From: Wandonia haliotis
GTDB taxonomy: Bacteria; Bacteroidota; Bacteroidia; Flavobacteriales_D; Crocinitomicaceae
Length of the DNA stretch: 61,573 bases
Reading direction: 5' to 3'
NCBI RefSeq assembly: GCF_039523435.1
Contig: NZ_BAAAFH010000021.1
Span: 1-61,573, forward strand
Position numbers and translations under genes: made by a program
Notes under the pieces: generated by a model
Told to the model about the DNA's origin: nothing
The model's input: only the letters and a program-made list of their open reading frames with translations
Databases searched by the model: none
Shown here: piece by piece, positions 8,468-15,573 of the stretch
Position numbering within the stretch: the first letter of the stretch is position 1
Layout of the letters: each line of letters starts with the position of its first letter

Positions 8468-9031
8468 ATGAATATCGATCAAATTCTGGACAAAACACAT
8501 CCAATTAACTCTTCATCCAAAATCAAATTATGTGAATGTTTTGAGGAAGTAATTCTTCCAAAGAATAAGCTAATAATACGTTCAGACAAGGTTGAAAAAA
8601 ACATCTATTTTATAAAAAAGGGAATTGCACGTACTTTTTCAAATTTTGATGATAGCGAAGTTACCATTGCTTTTGGCGAAGAAGGCGACACCATTATTTC
8701 ACTAAAAAGTTATATTCTTAATCAAAAAGGATATGAAAATATAGAATTATTAGAGGAATGCGAACTCTATAAAATAAGTGCTACGAAACTTCATTATTTA
8801 TTCTCAACAGATATTGATATTGCAAATTGGGGCAGAAAATTTGCTGAACAAGAACTTATAAAAGCCGAACAACGATTTATATCAAATCAACTAGGAACAG
8901 CAACAGAACGCTATTTAGAACTCATAAAAAAGCACCCAACCTTATTACAAAGAGTTTCACTTGGACTGATTGCTTCCTATTTGGGAATTACACAAGTAAG
9001 TTTAAGTAGAATACGAGCAAATATTACATAA
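8468..9031 (+). CDS. Crp/Fnr-family transcriptional regulator 1
   Basis: 187 residues. Residues about 20-125 form a cyclic-nucleotide-binding-type beta barrel (NKLIIRSDKVEKNIYFIKKG, VTIAFGEEGDTI). The C-terminal helix-turn-helix (LGLIASYLGITQVSLSRIR) is the short version usual in Bacteroidota Crp proteins. The ligand pocket is degenerate compared with E. coli CRP, so cAMP binding cannot be assumed. It heads a cassette with an SMR exporter and two acetyltransferase genes. A palindrome and -7 element lie directly after its stop codon (9042-9085), which suggests that it controls those genes. The start codon is 35 bp downstream of the attC-like end. Confidence 0.85.
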   Translation: MNIDQILDKTHPINSSSKIKLCECFEEVILPKNKLIIRSDKVEKNIYFIKKGIARTFSNFDDSEVTIAFGEEGDTIISLKSYILNQKGYENIELLEECELYKISATKLHYLFSTDIDIANWGRKFAEQELIKAEQRFISNQLGTATERYLELIKKHPTLLQRVSLGLIASYLGITQVSLSRIRANIT

Positions 9032-9041
9032 GTATCTTTTT

Positions 9042-9085
9042 TTATCATTTGATAATTTTTTCTTCAAACCTAATCAAGACCTTTG
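9042..9085 (+). promoter_or_regulatory. candidate Crp operator plus -7 element before SMR gene
   Basis: The 14-bp dyad TTATCATTTGATAA (9042-9055, centre 9048.5) is followed after 22 bp by GACCTTTG (9078-9085), a one-mismatch version of the Bacteroidota -7 element TAnnTTTG. If transcription starts about 7 bp after the TTTG, the dyad centre is at about -41.5, the class II activator position. The second Crp cassette (20891-20934) has the same spacing and the same GACYTTTG form. The SMR start codon is 19 bp after the TTTG. Confidence 0.6.
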
Positions 9086-9103
9086 TCCAAAACATAGAAA
9101 CTA

Positions 9104-9433
9104 ATGAATTGGATAGTTTTGGTTATTGCAGGCTTGTTTGAAGTTGCCTTTGCATTTTGTTTGGGAAAGGCAAAAGGAACTTCGGGAAATGAAATGTATC
9201 TATGGTATTCTGGTTTTCTAGTCACACTCGTAATTAGTATGGGACTTTTAATTAAAGCTACTCAATCGTTACCAATAGGCACTGCCTATGCAATTTGGAC
9301 AGGAATTGGAGCTGTAGGAACTGTTCTTGTTGGCATATTTGTTTTTAAAGAACCCGCAACATTTTTACGTATTCTATTTCTCACAACTTTAATTGCCTCA
9401 ATCGTAGGATTAAAAGCGGTATCATCACATTAA
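9104..9433 (+). CDS. sugE: SMR-family exporter, Gdx/SugE type
   Basis: 109 residues with four transmembrane helices, the normal length of the small multidrug resistance family. The essential membrane glutamate is in LVIAGLFEVAFA (Glu13). The segment SLPIGTAYAIWTGIGAVGT is the signature of the SugE/Gdx branch, whose characterised members export guanidinium and small quaternary ammonium ions with proton antiport as dual-topology dimers. Substrate here is inferred from that subfamily. The gene follows the Crp regulator by 72 bp with its own candidate Crp-dependent promoter, and is followed by two GNAT genes 17 and 12 bp apart, forming one operon inside a single cassette. Confidence 0.88.
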   Translation: MNWIVLVIAGLFEVAFAFCLGKAKGTSGNEMYLWYSGFLVTLVISMGLLIKATQSLPIGTAYAIWTGIGAVGTVLVGIFVFKEPATFLRILFLTTLIASIVGLKAVSSH

Positions 9434-9450
9434 ATAATATTTCAGAAAAA

Positions 9451-9912
9451 ATGAATGTAACTATAAGAAAAGCGATAGAATCAGATTCAGACGGCATTTG
9501 GAAGCTAATGAAAGAGTTAGCCATTTTTGAAAAATATATTGACACATTTGCCATTACGCCTGAAATCGTAATAGAAAGCGGATTTAAAAAAAATCCACCC
9601 GACTTTTATTGTCTGGTTGCAGAAAACAATCAAAAAATAGCAGGCATTTTGGTTTATTATTATTTACCATTTACAGCACAAAACAAACCTGCTATATTCA
9701 TAAAAGAACTTTATGTTGACACAAATTACAGAGGACATAAAATTGGAGAAAAATTGATGTTAGCTCTCAAAGAAGAAGCGGTTATAAATAATTGTGGTCA
9801 AATAAAATGGACTGTCTCACCTTGGAACGAAGGAGGAATACGGTTTTACAATAAACTAGGAGCGAAGGAAAATAATGATTGGCTAAATTATGAATGGAAT
9901 TTACACGACTAA
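9451..9912 (+). CDS. GNAT-family N-acetyltransferase
   Basis: 153 residues covering one complete GNAT fold. The acetyl-CoA binding motif is seen in IKELYVDTNYRGHKIGEKLM (R-G-x-x-I-G). The substrate-side strands (IKWTVSPWNEGGIRFYNKLGA) resemble diamine/spermidine acetyltransferase-like proteins, suggesting a small amine substrate; this is inference. It is the third gene of the Crp-SMR cassette with only 17 bp upstream spacing, so it is probably translated from the same mRNA. Amine acetylation beside an amine/guanidinium-type exporter would make a coherent detoxification unit. Confidence 0.82.
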   Translation: MNVTIRKAIESDSDGIWKLMKELAIFEKYIDTFAITPEIVIESGFKKNPPDFYCLVAENNQKIAGILVYYYLPFTAQNKPAIFIKELYVDTNYRGHKIGEKLMLALKEEAVINNCGQIKWTVSPWNEGGIRFYNKLGAKENNDWLNYEWNLHD

Positions 9913-9924
9913 AATAGAACTAAA

Positions 9925-10980
9925 ATGCAACAAATAACAGTAAGAAAAATAACAACAGCCGACATTATTGAACTTCAAAACATTGCAAAACTGACTTTTA
10001 CCGAAACATTTTCCTCAGAAAATAGCGAAACAAATATGAAAGAATATTTGGAAAACGGATTTTCCAAAGAGAAATTGACTACTGAACTGAACGACCAAAA
10101 CGCTGAATTTTACTTTGCAGAAATTCACGGAAGAATAATCGGATACTTAAAAGTAAACGTTGGACAATCCCAAACCGAAATTAAGGACCAAAATGCACTT
10201 GAGATCGAACGGATTTATATCTTAAAAGAATATCACGGAAAAAAAGTCGGGCAAATTCTTTATGACAAAGCAATTGAATTGGCTAAAGATAAAAAAGTGG
10301 AATATGTTTGGTTGGGAGTTTGGGAACAAAACCCAAGAGCTATCCGATTTTATGAAAAAAATGGATTTAAAGCATTTGACAAACACGTTTTCAAACTTGG
10401 TGAAGATGAACAAATAGATATTATGATGAAAAAAAGAATTTCTACAGTTAATATTCAGCCAAAATTAGAAAATGAGAATATTTTACTTTCTCCATTACAA
10501 GAAAGTGATTTCGATGCTTTATATGCAGCAGCATCTGACCCAAAAATATGGGAACAACACCCTAATAAGGAAAGGTGGCAAAAAGAAATATTTAAAACTT
10601 TTTTTGTCGGTGCTATACAAAGTAAAGGGGCGTTTAAAATAATTGACAAAAGCAACCATTCTGTTATTGGTAGCACCCGATTTTATGCTCTTTCTGAGCA
10701 GGAAAACAGCATACAAATTGGATATACTTTTTATAAAACAGAATATTGGGGAATAGGAACTAACAAATTGGTAAAAACATTAATGCTTGATCATATCTTC
10801 AATTATGTTTCAAAAGTTTATTTCCATATAGGCGAGAATAATATTCGCTCCCAAAGAGCAATAATTAAATTAGGTGCTTCAAAGGTTGGAGAGCAAGAAG
10901 TGACCTATTTTGGTGAAAAACCTATGCAAAATTTTGTTTATGAACTCACTAATGAAAATTGGGAAAAACAGAAAGGTTAG
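9925..10980 (+). CDS. double GNAT acetyltransferase fusion
   Basis: 351 residues, about twice the usual GNAT length. Residues 1-172 form a RimI-like GNAT domain (ALEIERIYILKEYHGKKVGQ, VWLGVWEQNPRAIRFYEKNGF). Residues about 178-345 form a second, RimJ/RimL-like GNAT domain (ENILLSPLQESDFDALYAAA, QIGYTFYKTEYWGIGTNKL, NIRSQRAIIKLGASKVGEQ). Both acetyl-CoA loops look intact, so this is a two-enzyme fusion and not a decayed copy. Substrates are unknown. The stop codon TAG is embedded in GTTAGCGCTAAC at the left end of the following attC-like site. Confidence 0.82.
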   Translation: MQQITVRKITTADIIELQNIAKLTFTETFSSENSETNMKEYLENGFSKEKLTTELNDQNAEFYFAEIHGRIIGYLKVNVGQSQTEIKDQNALEIERIYILKEYHGKKVGQILYDKAIELAKDKKVEYVWLGVWEQNPRAIRFYEKNGFKAFDKHVFKLGEDEQIDIMMKKRISTVNIQPKLENENILLSPLQESDFDALYAAASDPKIWEQHPNKERWQKEIFKTFFVGAIQSKGAFKIIDKSNHSVIGSTRFYALSEQENSIQIGYTFYKTEYWGIGTNKLVKTLMLDHIFNYVSKVYFHIGENNIRSQRAIIKLGASKVGEQEVTYFGEKPMQNFVYELTNENWEKQKG

Positions 10981-10983
10981 CGC

Positions 10984-11068
10984 TAACATGGTTTTGCGTC
11001 AGGTGGGCTAACGCGCAAACTTGAAGTTTTGTGCTCCGCCCCCCCGAACGCAAAGCATCGGAACGTTA
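10984..11068 (+). repeat. attC-like imperfect palindrome, site 4 (family D)
   Basis: Starts GCTAACATG and ends GGAACGTTATA (GTTA 11065-11068). GTTTTGCGT at 10991-10999 pairs with ACGCAAAGC at 11048-11056, and a GC-rich inner stem (GGTGGGC with GCCCCCC) follows. Sites 6 and 9 share these arms. The right-end GTTA overlaps the stop codon of a minus-strand ORF remnant. Confidence 0.65.
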
Positions 11069-11262
11069 TACTTCTAGTTTTATTGAAATTTCATATTTTT
11101 CAATCATTTTTATTTGTGCTACTTGCTCCAAATCCTCCATCAAAAAGTTAGAAGTTTCCCCTTTTTTATTTCCTCTCAAAGCCCCCACTAATTCAGGGAT
11201 TGGAGCGAAAAAACTGTTTGTGCGTTTGGTTAGAACTCTATCATTTTTATTTCTTCGTTCAT
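11066..11262 (-). pseudogene. frameshifted small ORF converging on attC-like site 4
   Basis: On the minus strand an ATG at 11262 opens MNEEIK.., but the frame stops after ten codons. One base added in the A-run near 11244 would join it to a long open frame reading NDRVLTKRTNSFFAPIPELV, then GALRGNKKGETSNFLMEDLEQ and IEKYEISIKLEV, ending at a TAA that overlaps the GTTA of site 4. The same C-terminal 30 residues end the minus-strand ORF at 22766-22951, next to site 9. That conservation argues for a real small protein of about 65 residues, here broken or affected by a sequencing indel. Function unknown. Confidence 0.45.
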
Positions 11263-11292
11263 AATTTCTCTTTGCTATTACTGCTTAAAGTT

Positions 11293-11451
11293 CTATTTTA
11301 CAGTATACTTTTCTATCAACTCTTCAATCTCTGTTCTTAACTGCTTATTCAGATCTTTAGGAATACTCTGTATTGTTATCTCTCCTTCGTTATCTATTGC
11401 GTAGGGATTTGCATGGTGTTTTAGCAAAAGCTCTATAAGTGCCATATCGGC
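11293..11451 (-). pseudogene. 3' remnant of ankyrin gene cut off by in-frame TAA
   Basis: The minus strand continues in the same frame past the TAA at 11452-11454 of the next gene upstream: ADMALIELLLKHHANPYAID, then NEGEITIQSIPKDLNKQL and EELIEKYTVK, stopping at TAG 11293-11295. The first part is a normal ankyrin repeat (ALIELLLKHxANP). The most economical reading is one nonsense change (for example AAA to TAA), so the gene was originally about 50 residues longer. Confidence 0.6.
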
Positions 11452-11925
11452 TTAAAAAAAAGAAATGCCCAAAGGAGTTTTTGCAAAATAGGAACCAGCT
11501 GTATTAATTAATTTCTGATCTGCATACTTCAATAGTACGGTCATCATTCGGGTTGAACTATTTTTTGCTGCACGTAGTAAAGGCGTTTCCAACTCATCAT
11601 TGATACCATTTAGACTCGCTCCATGTTCCAAAATTAATTGCAAAAGTTGAGGTTTCTCTAAATCGATTAAACTAAAAATAGGAGAGAACGAAACATCATC
11701 AGCATAATTCACATCTGCACCGTTTTCAATCAGGAGTTGCATCATTTCAACGTAAGTAGTTTCGTCTGCATCTTCTTCAATAGCATCAATCAGCAGTTGA
11801 AGTAAACTTTTTTTGCCGGATGGTAGTTCAATTAACAAGCTTGCGTCTCCACCATCATCAATCCAGTTTTGAATGGCTTCAAGATTTACACTATGAATGC
11901 TATTTAGTAATTCCTTGCTGTTCAT
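11452..11925 (-). CDS. ankyrin-repeat protein (truncated by premature stop)
   Basis: 157 residues with three to four ankyrin repeats (YVEMMQLLIENGADVNYAD, ISLID-type SLIDLEKPQLLQLILEHGAS, TPLLRAAKNSSTRMMTVLL). There is no signal peptide, so it is cytoplasmic. The last repeat begins (KTPLGISFF) and is cut by TAA, although the coding frame continues for 52 more codons (11293-11451). It is the distal gene of a minus-strand operon starting at 16698. Ankyrin proteins occur as immunity proteins in polymorphic-toxin systems, which fits the neighbours but is inferred. Confidence 0.75.
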   Translation of the reverse strand: MNSKELLNSIHSVNLEAIQNWIDDGGDASLLIELPSGKKSLLQLLIDAIEEDADETTYVEMMQLLIENGADVNYADDVSFSPIFSLIDLEKPQLLQLILEHGASLNGINDELETPLLRAAKNSSTRMMTVLLKYADQKLINTAGSYFAKTPLGISFF

Positions 11926-11966
11926 TTTTTACAAGTTCATCATGATTTTTTTATTTTTTCGGCATT

Positions 11967-12431
11967 TTATAAGTCTACATTTTTTCGATTGGCAACCTGT
12001 AAGACGGTTACTCCCATTTTATTTGGAATAGTTACATCAGCTCCAAGATTCAGAAAAAAATCAATAAATGCTCTACCTTCTGTTTTGGCAACAGCTATAA
12101 ATACAGGAGTGTTTCCAAATATACCATCTTGTTGGTTGATATTGGCACCATTTTTCACTAATAGTTTTACAATGTCCATGTTTTGCTGCTGAATGGCAAA
12201 GTGTAAAGGATACCACCCTCGATCATTTGGATAGTTAGGATCTGCACCGTTTTCCAATAAAATTTTCGCAATTTCTGCCGTATCGTTTCGAATAGCTGAC
12301 AGCAACAAAGTATCTCCTGTATCCGTTCGTTGATTTAAATCATTGTCTTTTGCGGCTATGGCTAATTCTTCTGCCTGTTTTCTGCAAACAAGCCCGTGTA
12401 ACTCTTCTATCATCTTGTTTTCGTTTTTCAT
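11967..12431 (-). CDS. ankyrin-repeat protein
   Basis: 154 residues, cytoplasmic. Four consecutive ankyrin repeats cover most of the protein: TGDTLLLSAIRNDTAEIAKI, RGWYPLHFAIQQQNMDIVKL, GNTPVFIAVAKTEGRAFIDF and NKMGVTVLQVA. Ankyrin repeats mediate protein-protein binding and carry no catalytic residues. It lies 41 bp upstream of the second, truncated ankyrin gene in the same minus-strand operon. A role as an immunity or antitoxin partner is suggested only by operon context. Confidence 0.8.
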   Translation of the reverse strand: MKNENKMIEELHGLVCRKQAEELAIAAKDNDLNQRTDTGDTLLLSAIRNDTAEIAKILLENGADPNYPNDRGWYPLHFAIQQQNMDIVKLLVKNGANINQQDGIFGNTPVFIAVAKTEGRAFIDFFLNLGADVTIPNKMGVTVLQVANRKNVDL

Positions 12432-12434
12432 TGT

Positions 12435-12594
12435 TTATTTCTTCCATTGGTTTAATAAAGTTGAGCCAAAAAGTCCAAATGTTCTTTTACATTTACTTTC
12501 TGAAGATGCTTTAAACTCGCTGAATATCCGTTTGAATGCTGTCAATTTCTTTCAGGTTTCCTGAAAATTCAAGTAGTTTATTGAGGTTGTTCAT
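12435..12594 (-). pseudogene. possible broken small gene between ankyrin and TPR-like genes
   Basis: In the 213-bp gap an ATG at 12594 opens MNNLNKLLEFSGNLKEIDSI and continues to a TAA after 27 codons. An overlapping frame (..IFSEFKASSES.., GLFGSTLLNQWKK) runs on to a stop at 12435. A single-base frameshift would join them into about 50 residues. Evidence is weak and no homologue is recognised. Confidence 0.25.
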
Positions 12595-12644
12595 GGTGTT
12601 TATTTTAGTTCGCTTAATTCTGTTTTTGCAATTTTGTTGATTTA

Positions 12645-13658
12645 CTATTTCTGTATCGTATTTAAAAGATCTTCTGCCAATCTTCTTTTCAAAAAGACTG
12701 TATCATAAGCCATTTTAAATGGAGAAATCAATTCGTTTCCTATCTGTACGTTTGATGACGTCAGAGTACTTTCCTTTATCCATTTACCATTCAGTTCCTT
12801 GTTTACTACCTCACCGATATAAGCCCCTAATTCATGAATGTACCTTTCTCTTAAATATGTCTTGTCCAATCTTTCAATCGAGTAGTTTTTATTGAATTTG
12901 AGGGCATTGTCCAGACGTTTTAACGATTCGATATTATCTTCCCCTAACACAGATTCATGATTTACCCGAAATGTTTCTGCAGCATCCCAAAAATCCATAG
13001 AAACTTCATTGTTTACAGCACTTGTATAGTCTATTTGCATGAGTGTTTCAAAAGGGTATTCTTCCAATGCATACCAATCGGACCATTTTTTGTCCGTTTC
13101 TGAGAAATCCTGCGTTAACCAGGCCAGTCTTGTTTCTATTTCCAAGTACTTCATAAAATCGCTTTCCTGTAATCTTCTCGCTTGTTGAATACATTGTTTC
13201 GCAAGTGTAGCATTTTTGTTGTGAATGGCGATTTCTGCACGGAGTACATATGCATCATTGAAAAAATAAGTCTGGCAGTTCCAGTTTTCGGGTTGCTCCT
13301 GAGTGAAAAGATCTTTTTCGGCTAAATCCAGCAGTTCAGTAGCTTTCTGGATTCGATCCTGTTTCACTAGAATTTCTGCCAGCAAAACGGCTGTTCGAAT
13401 TATTTCTTCTTTGTAGATACTCGGGTATTTTTCCTTAGAAAGGATTGTACTCTTCTCTGAAAAGTAGGTTTTAATTGCTTCCTCAAGAATGTTTATTCCT
13501 ATTTCTTTTTCTTCTACAGATGGTTTATCCAAAAATACAAATGCTTTTGTTTTGATGAAATGGATTTTATTTGTTCGCTTTTTCTTTAACCTTTCCCAAA
13601 ATAATTCTTGAGACAAATCATCCCAGGCATCATTGGTAAAGATTTCTTCTGTTTTCAT
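12645..13658 (-). CDS. helical repeat protein of unknown function in immunity-like operon
   Basis: 337 residues, no signal peptide or membrane segment. Residues 50-200 are helical and TPR-like (AVLLAEILVKQDRIQKATEL, AYVLRAEIAIHNKNATLAKQ). The C-terminal 90 residues include LGAYIGEVVNKELNGKWIKE and IGNELISPFKMAYD, which resemble DUF3806-like domains found in some effector or immunity neighbourhoods; that assignment is tentative. It sits 22 bp downstream of the next operon gene, so co-transcription is likely. No catalytic motif is seen. Confidence 0.6.
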   Translation of the reverse strand: MKTEEIFTNDAWDDLSQELFWERLKKKRTNKIHFIKTKAFVFLDKPSVEEKEIGINILEEAIKTYFSEKSTILSKEKYPSIYKEEIIRTAVLLAEILVKQDRIQKATELLDLAEKDLFTQEQPENWNCQTYFFNDAYVLRAEIAIHNKNATLAKQCIQQARRLQESDFMKYLEIETRLAWLTQDFSETDKKWSDWYALEEYPFETLMQIDYTSAVNNEVSMDFWDAAETFRVNHESVLGEDNIESLKRLDNALKFNKNYSIERLDKTYLRERYIHELGAYIGEVVNKELNGKWIKESTLTSSNVQIGNELISPFKMAYDTVFLKRRLAEDLLNTIQK

Positions 13659-13680
13659 ATTGTTTTCGTTTTTTCATTGC

Positions 13681-14400
13681 TTATTTTGCTTTCTTCCATT
13701 TCAATTGAATCTCCTGATATTTATTTAGGTGGTACGTCCAATCCTGATTAGGAAATAACTTTGGAAGTAATTCACAGGCAGTTTGCATCTCATTGAGAAT
13801 AATCTCAGAACGAACTACATTTTTCGGAATATCTATATAAAAATACTGCCAACCTTTTATTGCATAGGTTTCAAACATACGAAGTAAATATTCCTCAAAG
13901 GTTAATGTAAGAGGGAAGTATTGATCATATCTGAATAATACAATAGGTGGTGGCCCCCCCTCGGATTGTTTTAAAAAGCATCCGCGTACCGCATCATCCC
14001 AAATTTGTTGTTCAAACCATCCTATTTGCTCAAAGTGTTTCAATGATTCTGGCACTTCTACATCTGGAGCCAAGGAGAAAGCTCCTTTCCAAAAATCAGA
14101 ATAAAACAGAAAAGCGTCCGTGAGTCCGTTTAGCCTGAACCCACCAAAAGCTCCGGTATCGATACCTTCACTATCTATACTTCTCCACGCCAAATGCACA
14201 CCAACAAGACTAAAATAATCCATATGTGTATTGGAGAGTATGATTCCTGCTTCGCGTTCAAGAGATTCCTTTTTTCTGGAAATAAACCGCCCAGATGGTT
14301 CTCCCAAACTTGTTTGGCTCCAATCATCAACCAACTGAATAGCGGGATTGTTTGTAAGGTTTTCTAAAAATACGGTGTATGCTTGTTTTAATGTTTTCAT
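13681..14400 (-). CDS. unknown protein, possibly SUKH/SMI1-like
   Basis: 239 residues, soluble. The central segment GVHLAWRSIDSEGIDTGAFG and RLNGLTDAFLFYSDFWKG, with aromatic residues around W..YFYIDIP, loosely recalls SMI1/KNR4 (SUKH) immunity proteins, but the match is not strong enough to name the family. It lies 33 bp downstream of the preceding operon gene. The Trp-rich composition and lack of catalytic motifs fit a binding protein. Function not assigned. Confidence 0.55.
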   Translation of the reverse strand: MKTLKQAYTVFLENLTNNPAIQLVDDWSQTSLGEPSGRFISRKKESLEREAGIILSNTHMDYFSLVGVHLAWRSIDSEGIDTGAFGGFRLNGLTDAFLFYSDFWKGAFSLAPDVEVPESLKHFEQIGWFEQQIWDDAVRGCFLKQSEGGPPPIVLFRYDQYFPLTLTFEEYLLRMFETYAIKGWQYFYIDIPKNVVRSEIILNEMQTACELLPKLFPNQDWTYHLNKYQEIQLKWKKAK

Positions 14401-14433
14401 GTGCGTGTTTTTAATCGCTCCATTTGTTATCTA

Positions 14434-14922
14434 CTATTCGTCTTCCTCTTTTCCAAGATTAGATATGATTTCAAACAATTCCTTTCTTGAGATATCAGAC
14501 TTTATTTCTATTTCAGGGAACATTCCTAAACTAAAAAAAGATTGACATTTTTTCACAAATGTTCTGAACCTGTCTTCTCCAAATACTTCGTAATCTTTAG
14601 GAGATTCAGGATAAACTTCATCCGTTAACTCATCAGTAATTCTTTCAGATGGATATTTAGGTTTATCCCACCAATCATCTCCCTGTACTTCCCAAATATT
14701 GATCATTCCAAGAAGCCTTAACGGATCTTCTGCATTGAAGTCCCGGTTGTCTTTTTTAGCAAAATATGTTCCTACACTCAAATCATCTATATTGTTTGGA
14801 AATAAGAATAATTCATACCCCTTCTTTCTGATAATGGTCAATGCTCTATCATATAAATTAATATGATCTGTCATTCTTGAAATAACGTTTTCGTCTTGCA
14901 TTTTCTTTAATTTATCTATCAA
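14434..14922 (-). CDS. unknown soluble protein in immunity-like operon
   Basis: 162 residues, acidic, no signal peptide. Recognisable features are a basic N-terminal helix (MIDKLKKMQDENVISRM), a centre reading DPLRLLGMINIWEVQGDDWW, and a helical C-terminus. The LLG..xIWE..GDDW segment recurs in small proteins near polymorphic toxins as far as I recall, but I cannot name a family. It is 34 bp downstream of the GAD/Tdi1-like gene and 33 bp upstream of the next one, in a tight operon. Confidence 0.55.
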   Translation of the reverse strand: MIDKLKKMQDENVISRMTDHINLYDRALTIIRKKGYELFLFPNNIDDLSVGTYFAKKDNRDFNAEDPLRLLGMINIWEVQGDDWWDKPKYPSERITDELTDEVYPESPKDYEVFGEDRFRTFVKKCQSFFSLGMFPEIEIKSDISRKELFEIISNLGKEEDE

Positions 14923-14956
14923 ACCATCCCATTTTTGTTTTTTTAAATAATTGGTC

Positions 14957-15532
14957 TTATTCGTGTTTATAGAATCCTACCTCTGCTAAGTTGGATGAAA
15001 CACTTGCTAAATACGCTTTTAAATCCATTTTTGAAACATTGCTAATCGTTTCGGCACCTCCTTCTGAAAGTAGGGTTTTGAATCCGTAACATTCATTTTG
15101 ATTTAAATCTTTGCTACTTAGGTTTTTATATAAAGTTAAATTAAAATATTCATCCATAAATTCATCTTCAGATAAATATCTATTAAAAAACCAATCTAAG
15201 CGAGAAGTAGTATAGTCAATTAATCCTTTACTAACAGTAAGAATCATTGGTTGTCTTTCTTTCATAAAAAAAAGATCTCCAAAGGCTGTACGCCCAAATG
15301 GGACACATCTATCTTCAAGTTGGATCCAGTTATTAAGCCATTCTACGTAATCATTTGGATTTAATGTCCATATAAATCCATCACCATAACTCGAAATACC
15401 TTCTTCTGAAAGTATCTCGACAACTTCGTTCGTCAACAAATACTGGTCGTATTCACTAATGGCAGCAATATCTACGTTTTGATGTTTAATGCCTTCTCCA
15501 AACTTTGTCGTAAAATTTATATACTGTTTCAT
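14957..15532 (-). CDS. GAD-like / Tdi1-type immunity domain protein
   Basis: 191 residues. The N-terminal 100 residues match the GAD-like domain: ISSYGDGFIWTLNPNDYVEW, then W and VPFGRTAFGDLFFM. The C-terminal part matches the DUF1851/Tdi1-type domain (LYKNLSSKDLNQNECYGFKT, LGxxGGAE-like region). Proteins of this kind protect cells from nuclease toxins delivered by type VI or contact-dependent systems. No cognate toxin is encoded nearby, so it would act as an orphan immunity protein. Domain identity rests on pattern recognition; immunity function is inferred from the family. Confidence 0.7.
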   Translation of the reverse strand: MKQYINFTTKFGEGIKHQNVDIAAISEYDQYLLTNEVVEILSEEGISSYGDGFIWTLNPNDYVEWLNNWIQLEDRCVPFGRTAFGDLFFMKERQPMILTVSKGLIDYTTSRLDWFFNRYLSEDEFMDEYFNLTLYKNLSSKDLNQNECYGFKTLLSEGGAETISNVSKMDLKAYLASVSSNLAEVGFYKHE

Positions 15533-15573
15533 AGTTTTTGTTATTTATCCTCTTATTTGCTTCAAGGTGTCAA

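Noticed and set aside
12343..12564. Plus-strand small ORF in the ankyrin operon
   Set aside because: It is antisense to the ankyrin gene and to the adjacent gap and has no start context or homology.
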